A stretch of DNA of 64,000 bases from NCBI GenBank assembly GCA_019391515.1, contig JAHXQP010000017.1, forward strand, positions 1 through 64,000. Direction: 5' to 3'. The position numbers and the translations under genes are program-made. Of the stretch, positions 55,287 through 63,934 are shown piece after piece (positions within the stretch are counted from its first letter, which is position 1; each line of letters begins with the position of its first letter). The notes beneath the pieces were generated by a model. The model saw only the letters and a list, made by a program, of their open reading frames with translations, ran no database searches and was not told the origin of the DNA. The stretch comes from Clostridiaceae bacterium (GTDB lineage: Bacteria; Bacillota; Clostridia; Tissierellales; Sporanaerobacteraceae).

Positions 55287-55989
55287 TATTTCCCTCCTTT
55301 AAAATCTCCATAATTTTTTCTTCAAATTCAGGGCTTTTCAGAAGTTTACTATCTACCTCTTCTAAAACTCCGTTGTGAAGTAAAACTATTTCATCACATA
55401 GATCCGTAGCTAGTTGCAAGATATGGGTGGAAAAAATAATAATATGATTACTTTTTATTTCCTTTATCAGTCTCTTAATTTCAAGAGCCACTACTACATC
55501 AAAAGATGTCAAAGGCTCATCAAGCAATATTACAGGAGGTCTAGTTATTAAAAAACAAAGCATTTGTATTTTATTTTTCATTCCATGAGAATATCCTTTA
55601 ATCAGTCTATACCTATCTTCTTCACTAATTTTTATAATATCAAAATATTCATCAATAGTAAGTAAATTTTCAATTTTATCTTTGTTTATATCAATATAAA
55701 ATTTTAAAAATTCATATCCAGTTAAAAACTCCGGTAACACAGGTTCAGAAAAAACATATCCAACTTTTGAATATTCTATTTTTTCTTCAATTTGTCCATT
55801 CTTGGAAATCATTATCATACCATTATCTTGTTCTAATTCTCCACTTATACAATTAAAAAGGGTTGTTTTCCCTGCACCATTACGTCCCAATAATCCATAT
55901 ATCTTTCCCTTTTTAAATCTGAAACTTGCTTTTTTAAGTACATATTTTTCTCCAAAACTTTTTTCTAATTCTTTCAATATTAGCTCCAT
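55279..55989 (-). CDS. ABC transporter ATP-binding protein
   Basis: The protein has about 236 residues with Walker A GRNGAGKTTLFN, the signature region KGYSHGMKNKIQM (variant of LSGGQ), Walker B VILLDEPLTSFD and switch His in FSTHILQL. The ATG at 55989 has GAGGAGG six bases upstream. It partners the permease encoded immediately downstream. The family is that of drug, lantibiotic or membrane-protein exporters; no substrate can be assigned. Confidence 0.9.
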   Translation of the reverse strand: MELILKELEKSFGEKYVLKKASFRFKKGKIYGLLGRNGAGKTTLFNCISGELEQDNGMIMISKNGQIEEKIEYSKVGYVFSEPVLPEFLTGYEFLKFYIDINKDKIENLLTIDEYFDIIKISEEDRYRLIKGYSHGMKNKIQMLCFLITRPPVILLDEPLTSFDVVVALEIKRLIKEIKSNHIIIFSTHILQLATDLCDEIVLLHNGVLEEVDSKLLKSPEFEEKIMEILKEGNNA

Positions 55990-56068
55990 TTTCTGCCTCC
56001 TCATTAGCTATTAGTATAAGATCTTTAAATCGTATAAATAATACCATGCTATGCAATAATCCACAATA

Positions 56069-56116
56069 AAAAAATTCATATAATTCATAGTTTCTATGAA
56101 TTATATGAATTTTTCT
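56069..56116. terminator. terminator of the cation antiporter gene
   Basis: AAAAATTCATATAATTCATAG pairs almost perfectly with its complement; flanked by A and T runs on both sides. Confidence 0.85.
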
Positions 56117-56117
56117 T

Positions 56118-57125
56118 TTAAATCCAAACATAATTTAATATTAAATAAACAAAATACATTCCCGATAGAAAAGCACCTTCTCTTTTTGTTATTACCTCAC
56201 CTTCATTTTTAGCAAATATATGGAAAGCAATTAATACAATTAACATAGTTGGTATTTGTAATTTATAAAAATTAGTTGGTACCAACAGTCCCTCTTTTGT
56301 TACTGCTGCAGCACTTCCAATAACAAATAACACATTTAGTATATCTGCACCAATAATATTGCCTACTGCTAACTCTCCATGGCCCTTTCTAACAGCTGTA
56401 ATAGCAGTTACAAGCTCAGGTAAACTTGTACCAAAAGCAACTAAAGTTGCTGCTATAACACTCTGTGGAATTCCTATACGAATAGCTGCTATTTCAACAC
56501 TTGGAATAAGTGCTTTAGATGAAATAATAACTAAAGCTATACCTAACACTAGTTTAATTAATTGTATAAATAAAGAACTTTCCTCTCCTTCAATTTCTGA
56601 TGAAATTGCTTCATTAGATTTCCTCGCCCAACTAATTGTTCCTATAATATAAAGAATCAATAAACCAATAAAAATAAAACCCATCCACTGAGTAATTATT
56701 CCATCTGGGCCTTTAGAAAAAAATGGCAAACTTACGATAGCTAACAATATACCCGACATTAATTGTAGACTACCTTGACGCTTAATAGTATTCCTATCTA
56801 TTGGCAATCTTCCTATCAATGCTGCAATACCAATAATTAGACCCGTATCTGCAATAATTGATCCAATTGCATTTCCTAAAGCTAAATCTGGATTACCATT
56901 GATTGCAGCAAATACTGAAACAGTTGCTTCAGGTAATGTAGTTCCTAAACTTACAATAGTAGCACCTATAATCATTTTAGGAACACCCCAACGAATAGAA
57001 AGACCAACAGCCTCATTAACTAAAATATCTGCTCCTTTACTCAATACATATAAGCTAACTCCAATAACAATAAATAAAACCAATGTTGAAACTCCAGTAA
57101 GAGTAGAATGAATTAACCCTTCCAT
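56118..57125 (-). CDS. Ca2+/cation antiporter of the CaCA family (YrbG type)
   Basis: The 335-residue protein has about ten membrane segments in two inverted repeats, each with an alpha-repeat signature: GATIVSLGTTLPEATVSVFA with GNAIGSIIADTGL, and AATLVAFGTSLPELVTAIT with GNIIGADILNVLFV. Such proteins exchange Ca2+ for Na+ or H+. The leader holds a yybP-ykoY Mn2+ riboswitch, so in this organism export of Mn2+ (or use of Mn2+ as signal) is likely. Confidence 0.92.
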   Translation of the reverse strand: MEGLIHSTLTGVSTLVLFIVIGVSLYVLSKGADILVNEAVGLSIRWGVPKMIIGATIVSLGTTLPEATVSVFAAINGNPDLALGNAIGSIIADTGLIIGIAALIGRLPIDRNTIKRQGSLQLMSGILLAIVSLPFFSKGPDGIITQWMGFIFIGLLILYIIGTISWARKSNEAISSEIEGEESSLFIQLIKLVLGIALVIISSKALIPSVEIAAIRIGIPQSVIAATLVAFGTSLPELVTAITAVRKGHGELAVGNIIGADILNVLFVIGSAAAVTKEGLLVPTNFYKLQIPTMLIVLIAFHIFAKNEGEVITKREGAFLSGMYFVYLILNYVWI

Positions 57126-57162
57126 TATTTTTCTCCTTTCATACTGTTAATTTTAAAGTAAA

Positions 57163-57206
57163 TAAAAAAACTCCACAGCTTATTTATATAAAAATAAACC
57201 GTAGAG
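57163..57206 (-). terminator. riboswitch terminator upstream of the cation antiporter
   Basis: CTCTACGGTTTATTT pairs with AAATAAGCTGTGGAG and is followed by TTTTTTT. Its 5' arm overlaps the aptamer P1 strand, so ligand binding would favour readthrough. Confidence 0.85.
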
Positions 57207-57297
57207 TCTCACTAAGCTAAACTAATCAGCCACCAAAGCCGGGATACTATCCGTCATGACGACTTTGGTTCCATATAGGAAAGTTACTCCCTCTAGT
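57199..57297 (-). promoter_or_regulatory. yybP-ykoY (Mn2+) riboswitch
   Basis: The minus strand shows TAGAGGGAGTAAC at the 5' end, TCGTCATGACGG and CCCGGCTTTGGT in the middle, and GTGAGACTCTA at the 3' end. TAGAG pairs with CTCTA to form P1, and the GGGAGTA/GAGAC elements match the metal-binding loops of this class. The class senses Mn2+. Confidence 0.8.
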
Positions 57298-57303
57298 ATA
57301 GGA

Positions 57304-57332
57304 ATTATATAAGTTTTAAAAGTAGTTGTCAA
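57304..57332 (-). promoter_or_regulatory. consensus promoter of the riboswitch-antiporter transcript
   Basis: TTGACA (57327-57332), 17 bases, TATAAT (57304-57309); transcription should start right at the aptamer. Confidence 0.8.
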
Positions 57333-57357
57333 GATAGCTTCTGTTAAAAGCTAGTTT

Positions 57358-58143
57358 CTATATGAAAAGTGTTCCCTTTTCTTCTCCACTTGCTAGCTTT
57401 TCTATAATATTTTCTTTCTTCCCATTGGCTACTATCATGTTTATACCATATTTATTTACAAGTTTTGCTGCTTTTAACTTAGTTGATATGCCTCCAGTTC
57501 CAAAGGAACTAGATTTACCTATTGATATATGCTTTTCTAATTCATCTACATCATCTACTAGTTCAATTAATTTAGCATCCCTGTTTTCTACAGGACTTTT
57601 ATCATATATTCCATCTATATCGCTGAGAATTATGAGTAAATCTGCATTCCATAATACTGTAGTTTGAGCTGCTAGCATATCATTATCTCCTATTTTTATC
57701 TCATCTACACAAACCGTATCATTTTCATTTACTATTGGTATAACCTTTTCGTCTAACAATGTAAATAATGTATTCCTTATATTTAATGTTCTTGCGTGAC
57801 TATTAAAATCTTCTCTAGTCAATAGTATTTGGGCAACATGACCATTATACTTATTAAAAATTATTCTATAAGAATCCATAAGTTCTACTTGCCCAATAGC
57901 ACATAGTGCCTGTTTATAATTTACATCCTCTTTCCTTGACCATTTATCTATAGTTGATACTCCTGCAATTCTAGCTCCTGAAGACACAATAACTACTTGC
58001 TTTCCTTCATCTATTAAAGATTTTACCTGATTAGCTAGACTATCTATAAATTCCTTATTTATAATTCCATCTTCACTGGTTATTGTACTGCTGCCAATTT
58101 TTATAACTATTTTATTGCTACTTTTTATTACATTTTCTCCCAT
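57358..58143 (-). CDS. proB: glutamate 5-kinase, short form
   Basis: It phosphorylates glutamate in the first step of proline synthesis. The 261-residue protein has KIVIKIGSSTI, VIVSSGARIAGVST, the substrate loop PIVNENDTVCVDEIKIGDNDMLAA and FGTGGISTKLKAA. The C-terminal PUA domain of the E. coli enzyme is absent, as in many Firmicutes. It follows proA by 10 bp in the operon. Confidence 0.95.
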   Translation of the reverse strand: MGENVIKSSNKIVIKIGSSTITSEDGIINKEFIDSLANQVKSLIDEGKQVVIVSSGARIAGVSTIDKWSRKEDVNYKQALCAIGQVELMDSYRIIFNKYNGHVAQILLTREDFNSHARTLNIRNTLFTLLDEKVIPIVNENDTVCVDEIKIGDNDMLAAQTTVLWNADLLIILSDIDGIYDKSPVENRDAKLIELVDDVDELEKHISIGKSSSFGTGGISTKLKAAKLVNKYGINMIVANGKKENIIEKLASGEEKGTLFI

Positions 58144-58153
58144 ATAAATCCCT

Positions 58154-59395
58154 CTACTTTCTTATTTGTCCATCTCCTATTACTAAATACTTATATATTA
58201 CTAATTGTTCTAATCCAACTGGCCCTCTTGCATGGGTTTTTTGAGTACTTATACCCATTTCTGCACCAAATCCAAATTCTCCTCCATCAGTAAAACGAGT
58301 TGATGCATTTACATAAACTGTTGATGCATCAACTTTCCTTAAGAAGATTTTAGAATTAGTAAAGTTTTCTGTAACTATTGCTTCTGAATGTTTAGAACCA
58401 TATACTCCTATATGATCTATAGCTTCATTAATATCTTTAACAACTTTCACTGCTATTACATAGTCTAAAAATTCTTCTTTCCAATCAGATTCTTTTGCTT
58501 CTTCTGCTTCTATTATTTCTCTAGTTTTAGTGCATCCTCTTATTTCCACAGTATTTTCAAATTTTTTATAAAGCATAGGCAAAAATTCATTCACTATAGC
58601 CTCATGAACTAATAATGTTTCACATGCATTACATACTCCTATACGCTGTGTTTTTGCATTATTTACAATATTCAACGCCTTCTTAATATCTGCACTTTCA
58701 TCTACAAATATATGACAATTGCCTACACCTGTTTGCAATGTAGGTACTGACGAGTTCTCTACTACAAAATCTATTAATCCTTTTCCACCTCTAGGAATTA
58801 TTAGGTCAATATATTCATTAGCCTTAAGCATATCATTAACATATTGCCTATCTTTTTCTTCTATAAACTGAATTACATCTTCTGATATATTACTTGCTCT
58901 TAAGCCTTCTTTTATAGCATTTACTAAAGCTTTATTAGAATGGATAGCGCTTGAGCTTCCTCGTAGCATGATACAATTGCCACTCTTTAGAGCTAAGCTA
59001 AAAGCATCTACCGTCACATTAGGTCTCGATTCATATATTATACCGATTACTCCCAATGGAACTGTCATCCTCGATATAGTTAGTCCATTTTCTATAGTCC
59101 ATACTTTATCGCTTTTCCATATAGGGTCTTGCAATTTAATTACCGTTTCAATGCTTTCTATTATACCATCTAGCCTGCTATTATCTAGTTTTAATCTGTC
59201 TATTAATCCAGCTTTCATATTGTTCTTTTCTGCTAATTTTATATCTAAAGCATTGCTTTCCAATATATCTTTTCTATGACTTTCTAAGCTTTCAATAACT
59301 TTTCTAAGAGCCGTATTCTTATCCTCTGTAGAAGCTGTAGAAAGCTCTACTTCTGCTTTTTTTAGTCGTATTCCTTTACCAGATATATATGTCAT
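58154..59395 (-). CDS. proA: gamma-glutamyl phosphate reductase
   Basis: It reduces glutamyl phosphate to glutamate semialdehyde. The 413-residue protein has MTVPLGVIGIIYESRPNVTVDAFSLALKSGNC, the catalytic-Cys region KTQRIGVCNACETLLVHE, and ASTRFTDGGEFGFGAEMGIST. It is the first gene of proA-proB; the 160 bp upstream contain no T-box or riboswitch that I can recognise. Confidence 0.96.
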   Translation of the reverse strand: MTYISGKGIRLKKAEVELSTASTEDKNTALRKVIESLESHRKDILESNALDIKLAEKNNMKAGLIDRLKLDNSRLDGIIESIETVIKLQDPIWKSDKVWTIENGLTISRMTVPLGVIGIIYESRPNVTVDAFSLALKSGNCIMLRGSSSAIHSNKALVNAIKEGLRASNISEDVIQFIEEKDRQYVNDMLKANEYIDLIIPRGGKGLIDFVVENSSVPTLQTGVGNCHIFVDESADIKKALNIVNNAKTQRIGVCNACETLLVHEAIVNEFLPMLYKKFENTVEIRGCTKTREIIEAEEAKESDWKEEFLDYVIAVKVVKDINEAIDHIGVYGSKHSEAIVTENFTNSKIFLRKVDASTVYVNASTRFTDGGEFGFGAEMGISTQKTHARGPVGLEQLVIYKYLVIGDGQIRK

Positions 59396-59570
59396 AATTT
59401 TTCCCTCCTCATTGTTTTAATTTTATTAATTTCTCCTATTATATCAAAAATATTATAAATAACAAAAATCTCTTAACCCAATAATATAGGCATTTTATCC
59501 TTTAGTTGATAAAATAAGTATATTCATATATAATTTCCTTATAATAATTTCTCATGTGGAGGTCAATATT

Positions 59571-60236
59571 TTGAAAAAAATAATAGCAACAATATTGATA
59601 ATAATTGGTATAATCCTAATACTAACCCCTTTTTTAACTGAACAGATAATTAAATACTATAATAAAAATATTTCTACAGATGGAATAAGTATGGAAGACA
59701 TAGAAGCAAATGATAAATCAGAAGGAGAATTTGATTTTTCTAGTGTAGAAGATGTTGATATAAAATCTATAATAAATGGTACTATGAACTTTGATAAAAA
59801 TCTTGTTGTTGGTGTACTAATAATTCCTGATCTAAATATAAATCTTCCTATACTTAAAGGATTAAACGATTCTAATCTCATGGTTGGAGCAGCTACAATG
59901 AAATCTGAACAATCTATGGGAGAGGGAAACTATACCTTGGCAGGACATCATATGAAAAATAAAGAGCTCCTATTTGGAAGCCTTATGGACATACAAGTTG
60001 GAAGTAAAGTCATTATATCGGACAAAAAAAATATCTATGAATACAAAATATATGATACTGTTGTAGTTCCTGACAATGCTATGGATATGATTGAAGATGA
60101 AAAAGCAGAAAAAAAAGGTAAACCAATAATATCTTTAATGACTTGCTATCATTCTTCTAGGACTGGAAAGAGATTTTTTGCTTTAGGAGAATTAGTAAAT
60201 AAATATCCTTTTGAAGATAAAAATACCATCAATTAA
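59571..60236 (+). CDS. class A-type sortase
   Basis: The protein of about 221 residues has an N-terminal membrane anchor (residues 2-22), an acidic linker, and a sortase beta-barrel with catalytic His in GNYTLAGHHM, Cys in LMTCYHSS and Arg in TGKRFFALGEL. It cleaves sorting signals to attach proteins to the wall or pilus. The start is TTG with GGAGG nine bases upstream. No gene with an obvious LPXTG-like signal is adjacent. Confidence 0.92.
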   Translation: MKKIIATILIIIGIILILTPFLTEQIIKYYNKNISTDGISMEDIEANDKSEGEFDFSSVEDVDIKSIINGTMNFDKNLVVGVLIIPDLNINLPILKGLNDSNLMVGAATMKSEQSMGEGNYTLAGHHMKNKELLFGSLMDIQVGSKVIISDKKNIYEYKIYDTVVVPDNAMDMIEDEKAEKKGKPIISLMTCYHSSRTGKRFFALGELVNKYPFEDKNTIN

Positions 60237-60254
60237 TTTAATTCTATAATAGTA

Positions 60255-60290
60255 AGAAACAGCCAGTGTTAGCTGTTTCTGTTTGTTGTC
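60255..60290. terminator. terminator between sortase and phosphatase genes
   Basis: AGAAACAGC pairs with GCTGTTTCT around a seven-base loop, then TGTTTG. Confidence 0.6.
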
Positions 60291-60295
60291 TTAAA

Positions 60296-60787
60296 TTATT
60301 TCCTAACAGAGTGGGCTATTCTACTAGCTGCTGCTGCTGCAATTGCTGCTATTAGATCGTCTAAAAATGTATTTACTTCTTCGCCTTTAGCCTCATCTAA
60401 CTCTTTTATTATTCCTATCTTCTTTTTATCTAAATACCCATAATTAGTTAAACCTATAGTTCCATAAACATTTACAATCGATAAGGGAATAATTTCATCA
60501 ATACCATATAGACCTTCATCTGATTCTACTATACTTTGAAGGGGTTCAGGTAGAAGTTTCTTCTCTGCCAATTCATCTAGAGCTATACCTGTTAAAATTG
60601 CATGAATTATTTCTCTCTTATTCAGTACAGCTTCTACACTTTCTAAACATATTTCTAAAGTCAAATCTGGATAATAGTCTTCTTGAAGATGTAATACTAT
60701 TTCTCCAATATCCTCTAGTCTTACTCCCCGCTTTTCAAGCATTTCTATTGCTATTTTATTTAATTCTTCCATATTATATTTTCCCAT
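60296..60787 (-). CDS. phosphatidylglycerophosphatase A-like protein (YutG type)
   Basis: The 163-residue soluble protein has the PgpA-family signature GTIGLTNYGYLDKKKIGII and FLDDLIAAIAAAAASRIAHSV at the C-terminus, and an N-terminal helical domain typical of the Firmicute YutG branch. It has no clear membrane segment. Family members remove phosphate from phosphatidylglycerophosphate; for the YutG branch the activity is less certain. Confidence 0.85.
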   Translation of the reverse strand: MGKYNMEELNKIAIEMLEKRGVRLEDIGEIVLHLQEDYYPDLTLEICLESVEAVLNKREIIHAILTGIALDELAEKKLLPEPLQSIVESDEGLYGIDEIIPLSIVNVYGTIGLTNYGYLDKKKIGIIKELDEAKGEEVNTFLDDLIAAIAAAAASRIAHSVRK

Positions 60788-60983
60788 AACATACCATCCT
60801 TTTTCTATATTTAATAATATAAATATTTATTATAATTTCACACTAATTATGTATACCCAGTAATTATTAAACTATATTTTATTTTTAAACAATTTATATG
60901 GTATTATCAAATAAAAGGTAAACTTTCTTTTATAGTTTATTAATGTTATAATGATATATAAATAGTTATAAAATTAAATATTT

Positions 60984-61075
60984 AGTGCTAGGGGTGCCTA
61001 AAGGCTGAGAAAAGTTTTTATAACTTTACCCTTTGAACCTGATGCGGATAAAACCGACGTAGGAAAGCTGATACA
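60984..61075 (+). promoter_or_regulatory. TPP riboswitch of the tatD-thiXYZ operon
   Basis: GGGGTGCC, GGCTGAGA, ACCCTTTGAACCTGATGCGG and GTAGGAAAG occur in order, a canonical thi box. A -10 element TATAAT lies about 35 bp upstream. Confidence 0.95.
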
Positions 61076-61091
61076 ATTTTAGGAAACTCCT

Positions 61092-61124
61092 AAGCACTGT
61101 TATATACAACAGTGCTTTTTATAT
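61092..61124 (+). terminator. TPP-riboswitch terminator
   Basis: AAGCACTGTT pairs with AACAGTGCTT, followed by TTTATATT, just before the tatD-like start. Confidence 0.8.
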
Positions 61125-61137
61125 TGGAGGTAAAACT

Positions 61138-61872
61138 ATGTACATTGATGCTCATAATCATTTGGATTTCTATGGTAAAGAACTAAATAAAGCTATAAAT
61201 ATAATAAATAAAAATAAAATACAGACCCTTGCTTGCTCTATGAATGAAAAAAGTTATTTATTGGCTAAAGATTTAAGCAAGAATAATCCTTTTATAATTC
61301 CATGTTTTGGGATTCATCCCTGGAATGCTCATGAATACTCTAATTGTCTAGAAAGATTTGATAAATACTTAGAAAATACTCCTATTGTTGGAGAAATAGG
61401 ACTTGATTTTCATTGGGTTCTAGAAGAAGATAAATATCCGCATCAGATAAAAGTGTTAGAATATTTCTTTGAAAAAGCTAATAAATATAATAAAATTACC
61501 AACTTACACACTAAAGGTGCTGAATACGAAATACTAAAACTTATTAAACAATATAATTTAAAAACCCCAATTATCCATTGGTACAGTGGTCCTTTAGATA
61601 TTTTCAAGAAACTTTTAGATTATGGCTGCTATTTCACTATAGGTGTAGATATAGGATATTCTAAAATTACTGAAAAAATAGTTAAAATACTCCCTTTAGA
61701 AAAAATTTTAACAGAAACCGATGGTCCTACTGCACTGGAATGGATAAATGGTCAATGTAGCTATCCAGATTATATTATAAATATTGTAGAAGAAATTTCT
61801 ATTTTGAAAGGTATTCCTAAAGAAGAAATAAAAGAACAAATTTATAATAACTTTAATCTTTTATTTAAATAA
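61138..61872 (+). CDS. TatD-family metal-dependent hydrolase
   Basis: The 244-residue protein has the TatD amidohydrolase motifs: DAHNHLD (HxH), GEIGLDF, NLHTKGAEYE (His), IHWYSG (His) and TETDGPTAL (Asp). Known TatD enzymes are nucleases, but the family includes other hydrolases. Here it is the first gene after a TPP riboswitch, ahead of a thiamine-binding protein and an ABC importer, which points to cleavage of a thiamine-breakdown product. It has GGAGG eight bases upstream. Confidence 0.85.
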   Translation: MYIDAHNHLDFYGKELNKAINIINKNKIQTLACSMNEKSYLLAKDLSKNNPFIIPCFGIHPWNAHEYSNCLERFDKYLENTPIVGEIGLDFHWVLEEDKYPHQIKVLEYFFEKANKYNKITNLHTKGAEYEILKLIKQYNLKTPIIHWYSGPLDIFKKLLDYGCYFTIGVDIGYSKITEKIVKILPLEKILTETDGPTALEWINGQCSYPDYIINIVEEISILKGIPKEEIKEQIYNNFNLLFK

Positions 61873-61894
61873 AACATAAAGGTGGTGTTTATAA

Positions 61895-62182
61895 ATGAGT
61901 AAAGCAAATGTAAGTATTCAAGTATTGCCAAGTGTTTCAGAAGAAAATCTATACTCAGTAGTTGATAAAGTTATAGAGTATATAGATTCTACTGGAGTTA
62001 AGTATGAAGTAGGACCTATGGAAACTACAATGGAAGGTGAATTAGACTTACTACTAGATATAGTTAAAAAATCTCAAGAAATATGTATAAATGAAGGTGC
62101 TGCAAGGGTTTGCTCTGTAATAAAGATTGATTACAAATCTGAAGGAGTAACAATGGATGAAAAAGTCTACAAATATAGATAA
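61895..62182 (+). CDS. thiamine-binding protein (MTH1187/YkoF-like domain)
   Basis: The 95-residue protein begins KANVSIQVLPSV and contains YEVGPMETTMEGELDLLLDIVKKSQ, the pattern of the PF01910 thiamine-binding family (YqgV, YkoF half). It likely binds thiamine or its pyrimidine part in the cytoplasm. It has GGTGG upstream and its 3' end overlaps the permease gene by 26 bp in another frame. Confidence 0.85.
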   Translation: MSKANVSIQVLPSVSEENLYSVVDKVIEYIDSTGVKYEVGPMETTMEGELDLLLDIVKKSQEICINEGAARVCSVIKIDYKSEGVTMDEKVYKYR

Positions 62183-62924
62183 ACTATATCCAGTCTTAAG
62201 CATTATAACCATAATCTTTCTATGGCAAATAATAGTTGACCTAAATAATATACCTAAATATATTCTACCATCTCCTAAGGATATAGCATTGGCACTGAAA
62301 GATGATTTTAATTTAATAATGACCCATACAAAGGTAACCCTATATGAATCTTTTGTGGGCTTTATCTTTTCAATAATACTAGCTTTTTTACTAGCTATAC
62401 TGATGGACAGCTTTACAATAATTAAAAAATCTTTCTATCCATTACTTGTTATATCTCAAACTATACCTACTATTGCTATAGCTCCTATATTCATAATATG
62501 GTTTGGCTTTGGAACTTTACCTAAAATAATTATGGTTATTATGGCTTGCTTTTTTCCTATAGTAATAAGCTTAGTAGATGGTCTTGAAAAAATAGACAAT
62601 GATTATCTTAGACTATTTAAAACTATGAATGCTTCTAAACTACAAACCTTCTATCATCTAAAACTACCTTATGCTATAGTTCACTTATTGTCAGGAATAA
62701 AAATTGCTGCTACTTATATGATCATGACTGCAGTAGTTAGTGAGTGGCTTGGAGGAGAAGGTGGTATAGGAGTATACATGGTAAGAGCTAAAAATGCCTA
62801 TGCCTTGGACAAGGTATTTGCTTCTATTTTAGTAATAATGGTAGTAAGTATTTTAACTATATACATAATTGATTTCCTTGGAAATAAGCTGATTCACTGG
62901 AAAACAAAAAAGAAAGGGGTTTAA
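62157..62924 (+). CDS. thiX: ABC transporter permease, ThiX type
   Basis: The 255-residue protein has six membrane segments and the BPD-type EAA loop ([36 protein letters not shown], about residues 157-190). It belongs to the SsuC/TauC-like branch that in thi-box operons is ThiX. It should import a hydroxymethylpyrimidine-type thiamine precursor with ThiY and ThiZ. It starts inside the preceding gene. Confidence 0.88.
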   Translation: MKKSTNIDKLYPVLSIITIIFLWQIIVDLNNIPKYILPSPKDIALALKDDFNLIMTHTKVTLYESFVGFIFSIILAFLLAILMDSFTIIKKSFYPLLVISQTIPTIAIAPIFIIWFGFGTLPKIIMVIMACFFPIVISLVDGLEKIDNDYLRLFKTMNASKLQTFYHLKLPYAIVHLLSGIKIAATYMIMTAVVSEWLGGEGGIGVYMVRAKNAYALDKVFASILVIMVVSILTIYIIDFLGNKLIHWKTKKKGV

Positions 62925-62929
62925 TTTTT

Positions 62930-63934
62930 ATGAAAAAAACAAAATTTATAGCATTAATATGTACTTTACTTATAATAACTGTAGTACTTTCAGGATGTTC
63001 TCCACAAAATAGTGAAAATAAAGAAAAAGCTGAATTAGAAAAAACAAAAGTTATATTAGACTGGACACCAAACACAAATCATACAGGTCTCTATGTTGCC
63101 TTAGAAAAGGGTTATTATAAAGATGAAGGATTAGATGTTGAAATAGTACAACCATCTGAAGGCTCTTCTACAACTTTAATTGCTACAGAAAACGGAGACT
63201 TTGGCGTAACTTATCAAGAAGATGTTACTTATGCATTAACCAGTGAAGATCCTCTCCCTGTTAAAGCCATTGCTACAATAATACAGAATAATACATCAGG
63301 TTTTGCTTCTCCAAAAAGTAAAAATATAGAAACTGTAAAAGATTTTGAAGGAAAAGTTTATGGAGGATGGGGTTCTCCATCTGAAGAAGCTATATTAAAA
63401 GCAATTATGAAAAAAAATGGTGCCGACTATAATAAACTTAAGAATATAAGTATAGGTAACGATGATTTCTTTGCAGCCACTGAAAAAAACATTGATATTG
63501 CATGGATATTTGAAGGTTGGACAGGTGTTGATGCAAAGCTGAAGGGAATTGATTTAAATTATATAGCTGTTAAAGACTTATACCCTGATTTAAACTATTA
63601 TACTCCAATTTTAGTTACTAATAATAAGTTGATTAATGAAAATCCAGATAAAGTAAAAAGTTTTCTAAAAGCAACTGAAAAGGGATATAAATATTCCATA
63701 GATAATCCTGAAGAAAGCGCTAAAATATTAGTAAAATATGCACCTGAATTAGATGAAAAGCTTGCAGTTGAAAGCCAAAAGTTTTTAGCTAAAGAATATA
63801 TTTCTGATGCTTCCAAATGGGGAGTAATGAAGTCAGAAGTTTGGAAAAATTATGCTAAATTCTTAAAAGATAATGGACTAATTGAAAAGGAGTTAAAGGT
63901 TGAAAATGCATTTACCAACGACTTCTTACCATAA
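62930..63934 (+). CDS. thiY: ThiY-type substrate-binding lipoprotein (NMT1/THI5 family)
   Basis: The 334-residue protein has a lipoprotein signal with lipobox LSGC (Cys near residue 23) and the NMT1-like fold: [45 protein letters not shown], and EGWTGVD. It is the extracellular binding protein for a pyrimidine thiamine precursor (HMP or formylaminopyrimidine). It lies 5 bp after thiX and overlaps the following ATPase frame. Confidence 0.93.
   Translation: MKKTKFIALICTLLIITVVLSGCSPQNSENKEKAELEKTKVILDWTPNTNHTGLYVALEKGYYKDEGLDVEIVQPSEGSSTTLIATENGDFGVTYQEDVTYALTSEDPLPVKAIATIIQNNTSGFASPKSKNIETVKDFEGKVYGGWGSPSEEAILKAIMKKNGADYNKLKNISIGNDDFFAATEKNIDIAWIFEGWTGVDAKLKGIDLNYIAVKDLYPDLNYYTPILVTNNKLINENPDKVKSFLKATEKGYKYSIDNPEESAKILVKYAPELDEKLAVESQKFLAKEYISDASKWGVMKSEVWKNYAKFLKDNGLIEKELKVENAFTNDFLP

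Noticed and set aside
53679-55989. ABC pair considered as a bacteriocin immunity system
   Set aside because: No precursor peptide, modification enzyme or immunity-type regulator is adjacent, so only a generic exporter can be supported.
59396-59570. T-box or other riboswitch for proA-proB
   Set aside because: The 160-bp gap is AT-rich with no conserved T-box or aptamer elements.
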